Part shown: positions 30,201 through 37,607 of the stretch, piece after piece
Position numbering within the stretch: position 1 is the first letter of the stretch
Layout: each line of letters begins with the position of its first letter
Source of the DNA: Fibrobacter sp.
Lineage (GTDB): Bacteria > Fibrobacterota > Fibrobacteria > Fibrobacterales > Fibrobacteraceae
DNA: 47,366 nucleotides
Reading direction: 5' to 3'
NCBI GenBank assembly: GCA_017649565.1
Contig: JAGCGO010000086.1
Location: 1-47,366, forward strand
Made by a program: the position numbers and the translations under genes
The notes under the pieces: model-generated
The model's input: the letters and a program-made list of their open reading frames with translations, nothing else
Database searches by the model: none
What the model was told of the DNA's origin: nothing

Positions 30201-31963
30201 TGGTCCGCATCCTCTTCATCGTGTTCCTCTGCCTGCTTGTCCCGGGCCTATTGTCCATGGGGTATTCCCTGTGGCAGGGACCCTTGGCGTGGTCGGTGGA
30301 CTCGGGTGTGTTCTGGGGCCTGCCCATCAGCCTGTTCGTGTTCTGGATCGGCCTTGCTCACGCGGGAACGCTGATTTCTGCGATTTTCCTGGTTCTCGAT
30401 GTCAAGATGGAACGCCGCACCTCCATTCTTGCCGAGCTCGCGACGCTATGTGCGCTTGTCGTGGCTGTAATCTTCCCGCTGATGCACCTCGGCATCATCG
30501 AGAACTTCTACATGGTCGCCCCGTACATGGATGCCCGGGGAAGCGTGGCCAACGTGCGCTCCCCGCTGGTCTGGGATTTCTGCTGCATACTGGCCTACGG
30601 TTTCTTGTCTGTCGTGTACCTCGTTGTCCATATGCTCTCGGAGAAGTCGCCTGTGGCGGCCTCTATCCACCGTCCCCTGGCCTGGCTCCTTTTCCCCATG
30701 GTCCTTTGGGTGCATACCGTGGTGAGCCTCGATTTCGCGGCGACGTTTGTCCCGGCGTGGCGTGGCGCGTTCTTCCCGGTCTACTTTATCGTGGGTGCGG
30801 TGTTCTCGGGGCTTGCGATGGTGAACATCATGCTCTGCGGCGAGGGCTACCGGATGCGCCAGCTGGAAAAGCTCATGCTGGTGGGCTCCTGGTTCCTGGG
30901 CGCATTCCTGCTGTGGGACTGGGCGCTCAAGGGCGACCTGAACGTAGTCGTGTTCATTTTCGCCGTATTGCTTCCGCAGCTCTGGTTTGTCTCCGCTGTC
31001 CGCGAGTCGACCCTGGGTCGCGTTTTGGTGGCATCTTCCGTCCTTGTCGGCATGCTCCTGGAGCGCGTTTTCCTCGTTTTCCCGACGGGCGGTTCGGGAA
31101 TCGGCTGGGTCGACCTGGGCCTGGTCTGCTTTGGCTTTGGCTTGTTCGGGGTTGTCTTCCTCGTTGCGCGTCTCAAGCTTTCACGCTTGATCGAGGGCGA
31201 GGAAGTGCTGATGGGCGAGGTGGACGAGACGGCGTCGGCTGTCGCCCCTGCCGGTCGTAGGACCTATTTCCCTCCGTTCACGACTCCCGAGTTCAGGATG
31301 CTCCGGTTCCCGCTCTTGTTGGGGGTTCTCTCTTGCACGTTGTTCCTGGTCTGGGTCGTGACCTGCCTGGAAGAAAACGGTGTCACCTTTACGGATGCCA
31401 ACTTGGTTCCGCTGACATGTCCCATCGTTACGGCCGTGGCTGGTATCGTACTTTGCCTGCGCCCGCTAGTGATACACATCGGCAAGGTCGGTGGCGTACT
31501 GCTGGTTTCGTTGGCTATTGTTTTCGGTGTCGTGGCCGGCATTGTCTATGGGGGTGTACCGTCGACTCCGTCGGGTACGGTGGTCAGCGGCTCGGGTGAC
31601 ATGTTCGATGTCAGTGATTTGCCGGATTCCGCTGCCGCATTGGATTCCGTGGCTGTGATCCGCACGAAGGCCGTATTCGAGGCGCGTTGTGCCGGGTGTC
31701 ATGGTGCCGATGGTCGCCTGAACGAAAAGTTTGTCCGTGAATTCTACCCGGTCCCGCAGGATTTGGACCTGGCTCGGATGGATGCTCTCGGGGAAGATTC
31801 ACTCGTGAACGTTGTCCTTAACGGCAGGACGAATATGAACCCTTATGCGGGTCGCATTAGCCCGCAGATGGCCCGTGGTTTGGTTCGCTACATGCGCCTG
31901 CTCGCGGAAAGCGCCCGTGAAGATAGTGTCCGCGCGAAGGCTGGCGAAGGAGGTGGACAATGA
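30200..31963 (+). CDS. NrfD/PsrC-like membrane protein fused to a C-terminal cytochrome c domain
   Basis: 587 residues starting with GTG. About thirteen hydrophobic helices are visible up to residue 455; the first ten (from ILFIVFLCLLVPG, FWIGLAHAGTLISAIF, to VDLGLVCFGFGLFGVVF) match the quinone-interacting NrfD/PsrC/ActC group, in which the LAHAG region is typical. Residues about 475-580 are an added cytochrome c domain with Cys497-Ala-Gly-Cys500-His501 followed by GADG, and NMNPYAG or SPQM as candidate methionine-ligand regions. NrfD proteins alone are usually 300-450 residues, so this is a genuine fusion. The predicted role is to exchange electrons between menaquinone and the cytochromes in the cluster. 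It overlaps the previous gene by 1 base and the next by 4. Confidence 0.9.
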   Translation: MVRILFIVFLCLLVPGLLSMGYSLWQGPLAWSVDSGVFWGLPISLFVFWIGLAHAGTLISAIFLVLDVKMERRTSILAELATLCALVVAVIFPLMHLGIIENFYMVAPYMDARGSVANVRSPLVWDFCCILAYGFLSVVYLVVHMLSEKSPVAASIHRPLAWLLFPMVLWVHTVVSLDFAATFVPAWRGAFFPVYFIVGAVFSGLAMVNIMLCGEGYRMRQLEKLMLVGSWFLGAFLLWDWALKGDLNVVVFIFAVLLPQLWFVSAVRESTLGRVLVASSVLVGMLLERVFLVFPTGGSGIGWVDLGLVCFGFGLFGVVFLVARLKLSRLIEGEEVLMGEVDETASAVAPAGRRTYFPPFTTPEFRMLRFPLLLGVLSCTLFLVWVVTCLEENGVTFTDANLVPLTCPIVTAVAGIVLCLRPLVIHIGKVGGVLLVSLAIVFGVVAGIVYGGVPSTPSGTVVSGSGDMFDVSDLPDSAAALDSVAVIRTKAVFEARCAGCHGADGRLNEKFVREFYPVPQDLDLARMDALGEDSLVNVVLNGRTNMNPYAGRISPQMARGLVRYMRLLAESAREDSVRAKAGEGGGQ

Positions 31964-32406
31964 CTCCGCTGATGTCTTCGCTTGCTTGCGTGATGGCCCT
32001 GGCCCAGGCGTTCTTCCTGTGGCGCGGCAAGATCAGCCTCCTCAAGGAAGGCCTGCTGCTGTTCGGCTTCTTCGTTATTTCGTGCGTGTTTACGTTGCTT
32101 GTGGGGTCGCCGAATGACCCGCAGATAGAGCATTACCCGCTACAGATGCTGGCGCTGTGCCTTTGCTTCTCGACCACGTCGCTGCCGCGTTATCGCAGGC
32201 GCTATCTCGTGATGGCGCAGGCGCTCTGGTTCTGGGTTGTCTTGTTTGGCGGCATTTCGCTTGCCTACCGGGGCATAGAATTCCCCTGGGCCCGTGCGCT
32301 CGCCATACTGGCGCTGTGCTGCTGTAGCACGCTGCTTTCCAGGATTTCGAAGGAAATGGAATTCTGCCTGATGGTGTTCTGGATTGCCATCTGGATTTTG
32401 TTCTAA
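31960..32406 (+). CDS. Four-helix membrane protein at the end of the cytochrome operon
   Basis: 148 residues, nearly all hydrophobic. Helices read LMSSLACVMALAQAFFLW, GLLLFGFFVISCVFTLLVG, LVMAQALWFWVVLFGGISLAY and ALAILALCCCSTLLS plus FCLMVFWIAIWILF. A basic loop (LPRYRRRY) separates the halves and should face the cytoplasm. The ATG overlaps the TGA of the NrfD-cytochrome gene (ATGA), so production is coupled to that subunit. It may be a small membrane subunit or assembly factor of the complex. No named family is recognised, and there are no heme or cluster motifs apart from a run of three cysteines. Confidence 0.8.
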   Translation: MTPLMSSLACVMALAQAFFLWRGKISLLKEGLLLFGFFVISCVFTLLVGSPNDPQIEHYPLQMLALCLCFSTTSLPRYRRRYLVMAQALWFWVVLFGGISLAYRGIEFPWARALAILALCCCSTLLSRISKEMEFCLMVFWIAIWILF

Positions 32407-32642
32407 ATCTTGATTTCTCAACTATTTATGAAAAATTATTTTGTCTTGAGTTGAGTGCAAACTGCTCAAGAAGTGTATCGGCCTTTCCTTAAAAATTGCC
32501 GAGATTTAGCCATTAATGCGTACAAACTTAGGTCGCTATTGTGTACAAACGTACGTTTTAAAAAAATTTGTATATATTTATTTGTATAAATTTATGACAT
32601 AATTGAAAATATTTTAATGTATTTTCGTTTGCAGGTAAACCT
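32407..32642 (+). promoter_or_regulatory. AT-rich, repeat-containing leader of the STAND ATPase/DUF917 operon
   Basis: No gene is seen in these 236 bases. TACAAA occurs at 32521-32526 and 32544-32549 (each inside GTACAAAC) and its complement TTTGTA at 32567-32572 and 32581-32586; the first three sites are 23 bases apart. The last two start a 14-base tandem repeat, TTTGTATA(T/A)ATTTA, at 32567-32594. This arrangement looks like an operator cluster. A promoter is likely in the AT-rich stretch 32560-32620, but I cannot pick its boxes with confidence. No terminator hairpin with a U-run separates it from the cytochrome operon. Confidence 0.5.
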
Positions 32643-35054
32643 ATGCAATTTGTACAACGTGAAAAAGAAAAAAAGAAACTGATAGATGCGTATCAGGTCA
32701 TGCGACAGTCCGGCCGGCAGCAAGTGAGATTCGTCATAGGCGAGGCTGGAACCGGGAAAACAGTCCTGATTAACCAATTTCTCGACGATATTTCTGCTAC
32801 TACGGACCAGACGCTTGTTGTTTCAAGTAGCTGCAATGTACAGTCCGACTACAATATACCCTACCAGCCGTTCAAGGAATTGCTCAAGCAGTTGCTGAAT
32901 GACGTCGACGAGGAAGACAACAAGGATTCCGAAAAGGAAAAATTCAAGGAGGTCTTCCGTTTCTGCGCCAAGACGGTATTCGAGCATGCTCCCGACCTGC
33001 TGGGGAACTTCGTTCCCGGGGCGTCCATAATTTCTGCGATAGGCCAGAACCTTTTTCAGGAAAAAGAGAAAGAGCCTGCGCGCTCCATAGACGAGTCAAA
33101 AATTCTCGTGCAATATGTCGATGCCGTACGCTCCATTGCCGAGAAATACCGTTTGGTATTGATAGTGGACAATCTTCAATGGATAGACCCGTCCTCCGTG
33201 AATCTGCTCTACCAGCTCGTAATCGGCCTCAAGAACAGCCCTGTGATGATCATCGGCAGCTACCGAAGTACGGACATCGACATTATCGTGGGCGGGGAAA
33301 AGCACCTGTTGAGCAAGCTGATTACGGAGGTGAAAATCAGCCTGGGCAATGTCTTTGTCGACCTGGACAAGGTTTCCGAAGATGATCGTCGCGATCTGAT
33401 GAAAAAGATGCTGGGTACGGAAAGAAACAATTTTGATACTCTTTTTCTTGACAAACTTTTCGAGCGTACCAATGGCAACCCTCTTTTCATAAACGAACTC
33501 ATGAACCTGTTGATTGAAAAGGGGATGGTCGTTTACAAAAATGACGGGGTATGGTCGAACAACGCGAACCTTGATTGGGATTCTTATCCTGTCCGCATAG
33601 AAGGTATCATCCAGGAACGAATTGGTCGTCTGGAGGATTCTCTCGTGGAGGTTCTCTCGTATGCAAGCGTCCAGGGCTACACATTCATAGCGCAGGTCCT
33701 TTCCAAGACCATGGATATGCCTGAACGCAACATTCTCATGACACTTTCAAAAATCCTGCAAAAACAGCACCATCTGGTAACCGAGGACGACTGTATCCGT
33801 TGCAGCCAGGGGATTGTCTCGAAATTCAATTTCTCGAGCTACATCTTCCAGCAGTATCTCTATCAGGAACTGAGCCAAACCCAGCGAATGATGCTCCATA
33901 GTGACATCGCGCGCATTCTTGAGGACTACTTCAAGGACAACATCGAAGAGGCCGCTGGAGACATCGCGCGTCATTACGAGATGTCCGAGGAGTACGATAA
34001 GGCGGTAAAATACATTAGGATAGCCGTCGACAGCATGATGCGCCTTTCCGCTTATGGCAAGGCCGCCACGCTGGTAAAAAAAGCCCTGGGCTTCCTGAAG
34101 GACATGCCCCAAAGTAGCGAAACGCGACGTGAAACCCTGTATTTCACAGTCCGGCTCTGTATCTGCTACAGAGACATAAAAGGATGGGGCGACCCGGAAG
34201 TGGAACGGCTCTATGACCAGGCCTGGAATCTTTGTGTAGAAAAACAGGACTTCGAAAACATCGACATCGTCATCGTGCTTTTCGGCAAATGGACAATTTA
34301 CCTCACGAAACTTGAACTGGACCGGTGCCTGCAACAAGTGCAAAAGAACCTTGAGATGGCAGACAAGTACGGGAACCGTATGTTGCACCTGAACTCGCTC
34401 ATATCTGCGGCGAATACTTATTTCTGGCTGGGGGACCTCGAGAAGACTTGTGAATACGGCGAGTTGTTTTTGAGCGAAGCTGCAATGGACGGTGCGGGTG
34501 ACGGCGCTCCGACTCTTGATAGCCTGTTTGCCAACATGTTCCTGATGCTGGCGGAGCAGTTGCAAGGGAAAAAGGAAGAGGCGGAATTGCGCTACCTCCA
34601 GATACAGGGAGACAAGGCCAAAAACAAGGATGCGTTCTACCAGGTCGTGGCGGGGCAGGCGCTCTGCTGGTACAACTGGGGCGAGGAAAATTGGGATACC
34701 CTCTATGGGCAGGCCAGCGAACTGATGCAGACTGCGGAAAAGTACAATTTCTGTTGCTATCTCGGAGTCGGAAAAATCTTCTACGGCGCTGCTCTTTACG
34801 AAAAATGCGACAACGAAGTAGATGTTGAAAAAGTCATAATGGATGGTTACCGGATATTGACTGAATCCAGCAAGTCGTCCCCGACCGCGATGCATTCGAT
34901 TTTCGGCCTGATCCTTGGCGAGTTCTATCGCAAAATCGGTAACAGGGATGTGTTCGAAGCCTTTATCGACGCCGTGATTCAGACTGCCGAGGCGCACAAT
35001 GAACGTGTTTACCTAGAAAAACTACATAAACTAAAGGGGGTCGATCATGACTAA
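32643..35054 (+). CDS. STAND/AAA_16-type ATPase with C-terminal TPR-like region
   Basis: 803 residues, cytosolic. The Walker A motif GEAGTGKT is at residues 33-40, preceded by the usual QREKEKKKL sequence of AAA_16 ATPases. Walker B is LVLIVDNLQWID with Asp176. GSYRSTD and ERTNGNPLFINELMN are further STAND/MalT-type features (sensor region and GxP motif). From about residue 400 the chain is helical, with repeats such as GDIARHYEMSEEYDKAVKYIRIA and LAEQLQGKKEEAELRYLQIQ that look like TPRs. Such proteins usually carry a cyclase or LuxR-type output domain; none is present, so the output may be the DUF917 protein, whose start overlaps this stop by 8 bases. The ligand is unknown. I infer a signal-sensing switch. 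Confidence 0.87.
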   Translation: MQFVQREKEKKKLIDAYQVMRQSGRQQVRFVIGEAGTGKTVLINQFLDDISATTDQTLVVSSSCNVQSDYNIPYQPFKELLKQLLNDVDEEDNKDSEKEKFKEVFRFCAKTVFEHAPDLLGNFVPGASIISAIGQNLFQEKEKEPARSIDESKILVQYVDAVRSIAEKYRLVLIVDNLQWIDPSSVNLLYQLVIGLKNSPVMIIGSYRSTDIDIIVGGEKHLLSKLITEVKISLGNVFVDLDKVSEDDRRDLMKKMLGTERNNFDTLFLDKLFERTNGNPLFINELMNLLIEKGMVVYKNDGVWSNNANLDWDSYPVRIEGIIQERIGRLEDSLVEVLSYASVQGYTFIAQVLSKTMDMPERNILMTLSKILQKQHHLVTEDDCIRCSQGIVSKFNFSSYIFQQYLYQELSQTQRMMLHSDIARILEDYFKDNIEEAAGDIARHYEMSEEYDKAVKYIRIAVDSMMRLSAYGKAATLVKKALGFLKDMPQSSETRRETLYFTVRLCICYRDIKGWGDPEVERLYDQAWNLCVEKQDFENIDIVIVLFGKWTIYLTKLELDRCLQQVQKNLEMADKYGNRMLHLNSLISAANTYFWLGDLEKTCEYGELFLSEAAMDGAGDGAPTLDSLFANMFLMLAEQLQGKKEEAELRYLQIQGDKAKNKDAFYQVVAGQALCWYNWGEENWDTLYGQASELMQTAEKYNFCCYLGVGKIFYGAALYEKCDNEVDVEKVIMDGYRILTESSKSSPTAMHSIFGLILGEFYRKIGNRDVFEAFIDAVIQTAEAHNERVYLEKLHKLKGVDHD

Positions 35055-36423
35055 ATGTGGTGCCGAAATTTTGCCGGATAAATTGCGGAATGAACTGCAG
35101 AAAATTGCTTTGGGGGCCTGCTTTCTTGGCAGTGGCGGGGGCGGGGGGCTTGCAACCGGTTTCAAGTTTATAGATGATTATATACAAAATCATTGCCAGG
35201 GCAAAAAAATTAAGAGTCTCAAAATAGCCGATTTGGATAAGGCTCAAGGACCCGGGATTGTCGTTGCCTATATGGGGGCTCCACAGAAAGCGGGCGGCAT
35301 AAAATGCCCCGATGCCGTATGTGCAGGTATCGAAAAATTTAGCGAAAAAATCAAGAAAGACAAAAAAATTAAGGACAAAAAATTTAAGGTCATAGACTAT
35401 ATCATACCCGTCGAAATAGGCCCCGGATCTACGATTGCGGCTTGCCTGGCCGCCCATAGATTGGACATACCCGTGCTGGATGTAGATGGCGCCGGCCGAG
35501 CCGTGCCCACCTTGGACCTTATCACCTACACCACGAACGGAGGGGTCTCCGTGAACCCCACCATGCTCTGCAGCGAAAAAATATCAATAAGCGGAGAAAA
35601 GGCGGATTATCACCAGATAACGCTTGAAATTTCGGATGACACGCAGCCGGGGGCCGCCTCAAAAATGGAATCCCTGGCAAGGCCCGTGCTCAACATGGCC
35701 GAATTCGACCAGAGAGCCGGACTAGTCATGTGGTATTTTGAAGACGTAACCAAGCTTAAGGAGAAAGCCAACGCATGTGTGCCGGGAACGTTGACGTTCT
35801 GCCAGAAACTGGGGGACGCCATACAGTCAATGCAATGGAAAAATGGGGAATTTTCCGACATTGAAAAATTGTTCAAGATGCAGTCGATTTACCCCAAACC
35901 CGCCATAAGAAAAATATGCCATGGAACATTGGATAGCGCAACGACTTTGACTGCGGGCGGTTTTGACGTAGGGGTTATCACCATAAAAGGTGATTCCACT
36001 AAAAAAGGCGATTCCACTAAAAAAGACGATTCCGAGCATCTCTACACAATCATTTTCCAAAACGAAAGCCTTATTATGTGGGGTTCGGAATTTGCTCAAC
36101 CCTTGGTTATGGCTCCAGATCTCATTAGCTATTTGATTAAAGATCGCAAAAGGCAATATGTCTTTACTAATGATGATATCATGCATGGTGGCAAGTTGAA
36201 AAGAGGCCTTCACAAAAAGGAAATTGTCGTTTACGCTATTGCTGCACCCGAAGCATTGAGGGTATCCGAGTCTAATATGAAAAAACACAAGAAAAAACTA
36301 TGCAATACGATTGCTGGTGCGAAACATAATGCGCTGCTCAAGCATTATATGAGTGTTTTGAATACTCTTGGCTATTACGGACCATACGTGCCGTTTTACA
36401 AGCCGTTGAAAAAAGATGAATAA
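35047..36423 (+). CDS. DUF917 family protein (S-Me-THD type)
   Basis: 458 residues. The N-terminal LGSGGGGG at residues 27-34 is the glycine loop typical of DUF917 proteins, followed by VVAYMGAP, VIDYIIPVEIGPGSTIAACLAAHRLDIPVLDVDGAGRAVPTL split over the expected first domain, and the C-terminal VMAPDLISYL, FTNDD and APEALR region of the second domain. DUF917 members are often beside hydantoinase/oxoprolinase genes and may act on small cyclic metabolites, but no such gene is here. Lys-rich inserts (KKDKKIKDKKFK) and a tandem repeat encoding GDSTKK at 35989-36033 are unusual. The 8-base overlap with the ATPase gene points to translational coupling and a joint function. Confidence 0.8.
   Translation: MTKCGAEILPDKLRNELQKIALGACFLGSGGGGGLATGFKFIDDYIQNHCQGKKIKSLKIADLDKAQGPGIVVAYMGAPQKAGGIKCPDAVCAGIEKFSEKIKKDKKIKDKKFKVIDYIIPVEIGPGSTIAACLAAHRLDIPVLDVDGAGRAVPTLDLITYTTNGGVSVNPTMLCSEKISISGEKADYHQITLEISDDTQPGAASKMESLARPVLNMAEFDQRAGLVMWYFEDVTKLKEKANACVPGTLTFCQKLGDAIQSMQWKNGEFSDIEKLFKMQSIYPKPAIRKICHGTLDSATTLTAGGFDVGVITIKGDSTKKGDSTKKDDSEHLYTIIFQNESLIMWGSEFAQPLVMAPDLISYLIKDRKRQYVFTNDDIMHGGKLKRGLHKKEIVVYAIAAPEALRVSESNMKKHKKKLCNTIAGAKHNALLKHYMSVLNTLGYYGPYVPFYKPLKKDE
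35989..36033 (+). repeat. 18-base in-frame tandem repeat inside the DUF917 gene
   Basis: GGTGATTCCACTAAAAAA (35989-36006) is followed by GGCGATTCCACTAAAAAA (36007-36024) and a partial third copy, GACGATTCC. It encodes GDSTKK-GDSTKK-DDS, a surface-loop insertion that can change length without shifting the frame. Confidence 0.85.
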
Positions 36424-36461
36424 AGAAATAACCGGATTGAAAGGAATGGCTTGGATGAATC

Positions 36462-37049
36462 TTATTGCAGTTCACCGCGGATGACTTCGATGTCGCCGCC
36501 TACCAAGCTCACGATGTTCGTCGGGTTAATCTCGATGTTGCCGCAGTCCACCATCATGTCGACGGAATGCTGGAACGTCTTCCAGAGTTCGTCCACTTCG
36601 TAGATGTCTTCTTCGCTCAGTTTTGCTGCTGTGCTCAGTATCGGTTTGTCAAAATACTGGAACAGTTCCTTGAAGAAGGGGTGCGTGGGCATGCGGATGC
36701 CGATTTCGGGGCGCTTGACGTCAAGCCGTCTCGCGATGTGCGGGGCTGCTGGCAAGATGAACGTGTACGGGCCCGGGACGCGGGGCTTCATGACGTTGAA
36801 CGCGAAATTGTCGATGCGGGCGTAGTCCGTCGCCGCGCGGATGTCGGGGACGATGAGCGCCATGAAGAACTTCTTCATCGGCTTCTTGAGGGCGTAAAGC
36901 TTGTGGATTGCCTTGGGGGATTCCGCATTGCACCCGATGGCGTAGCCGGACTCGGTCGGGTAGAGGACAAGCGCGTCGTCCTCGAGCGCTGCTGCGGCGA
37001 GTTTGACGATGCGTGTCTGCGGATTTTCTGGATGTACTTCGAATCGCAT
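36462..37049 (-). CDS. YrdC/Sua5/YciO-family protein
   Basis: 195 residues. The N-terminal LVLYPTESGYAIGCNAES followed by IHKLYALKKPMKKFFMALI is the RNA-binding YrdC fold signature, and VPGPYTFILPA plus RPEIGIRMPTHPFFKEL are its second half. TsaC/Sua5 members make threonylcarbamoyl-AMP for the t6A modification of tRNAs; the YciO subgroup is related but its activity is less clear, and this sequence looks nearer to YciO. The C-terminus is short, without the Sua5 domain. TACATTT ends 5 bases before the ATG on the minus strand, so the mRNA may be leaderless. It follows the YraN gene after a 45-base gap and converges on the DUF917 gene. Confidence 0.88.
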   Translation of the reverse strand: MRFEVHPENPQTRIVKLAAAALEDDALVLYPTESGYAIGCNAESPKAIHKLYALKKPMKKFFMALIVPDIRAATDYARIDNFAFNVMKPRVPGPYTFILPAAPHIARRLDVKRPEIGIRMPTHPFFKELFQYFDKPILSTAAKLSEEDIYEVDELWKTFQHSVDMMVDCGNIEINPTNIVSLVGGDIEVIRGELQ

Positions 37050-37094
37050 GCCGGAAATGTAGCAAAAAGATGGTAAAAACCCTAGGGCTTGCCT

Positions 37095-37523
37095 TTAGCA
37101 CCTCGGAATGACCTGCGAGCATTCGAATGCATTCTTGATATGGTTGAACTGCAGCGGGCGATGGTAGACCCGCATGCTCATGACGTCGAATCGGCAGGGC
37201 TGATCGAACCCCTTGGGCGCGAAGTCCTTCTGCGTGTACAGGAAATGGCATGCCGTCTGCCAGATCTTGTATTGCTTCTTGCCGTTCACCCGCGCTGCGG
37301 GGTTTCCCTGCTGGTTGTTCCAGACGGATTTCACCTCCACGAACACGATGGTGTTCCCGTCCCGCGCGACAATGTCGAGCTCTCCGCCGCGGTAGGCGTA
37401 GTTGCGGGCGAGGATTTCGTAGCCCTCGCGCTTCAGGTGTTCTGCCGCAAGCGTCTCGATGTAGTTGCCCTTGGGCTTGTTCTGCCGCTTGGCGCCCTGC
37501 GTGCTTGTATTTGTACCGTTCAT
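37095..37523 (-). CDS. yraN: YraN/UPF0102 family, endonuclease-like protein
   Basis: 142 residues. GNYIETLAAEHLKREGYEILARNYAYRGGELDIVARDGNTIVFVEVK is the hallmark region, with the GELDIV acid and the EVK pair forming a restriction-endonuclease-like active-site arrangement. The N-terminal 15 residues are polar and poorly conserved. The ribosome binding site AAGGAGG (37534-37528 on the minus strand) is 4 bases before the ATG. The family is widespread and probably acts on nucleic acid, but its role is not settled. A strong hairpin lies just upstream of the ribosome binding site, separating it from the kinase operon. Confidence 0.92.
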   Translation of the reverse strand: MNGTNTSTQGAKRQNKPKGNYIETLAAEHLKREGYEILARNYAYRGGELDIVARDGNTIVFVEVKSVWNNQQGNPAARVNGKKQYKIWQTACHFLYTQKDFAPKGFDQPCRFDVMSMRVYHRPLQFNHIKNAFECSQVIPRC

Positions 37524-37534
37524 GTATCCTCCTT

Positions 37535-37569
37535 AAAACAAAAGGAACGTGCGGGTATCGCACGTTCCT
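37535..37569 (-). terminator. Strong hairpin between kinase gene and yraN
   Basis: On the minus strand, AGGAACGTGCG and CGCACGTTCCT form a perfect 11-bp stem with a 5-base loop, followed by TTTGTTTTAAGG. The U-rich tail runs directly into the AAGGAGG ribosome binding site of yraN, so it could act as a terminator or attenuator. The remaining bases up to the kinase stop show nothing else. Confidence 0.75.
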
Positions 37570-37607
37570 CAATAAGATTGTCGTGGGCGCCCTGCGCCCG
37601 GTTTGGC

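Noticed and set aside
35045..35055. Identical CATGACTAAA junctions at 35046 (plus strand) and at the permease/aspC overlap (42395-42386, minus strand)
   Set aside because: Both are 8-base stop/start overlaps encoding HD-stop and MTK; two cases are too few to call it more than coincidence.
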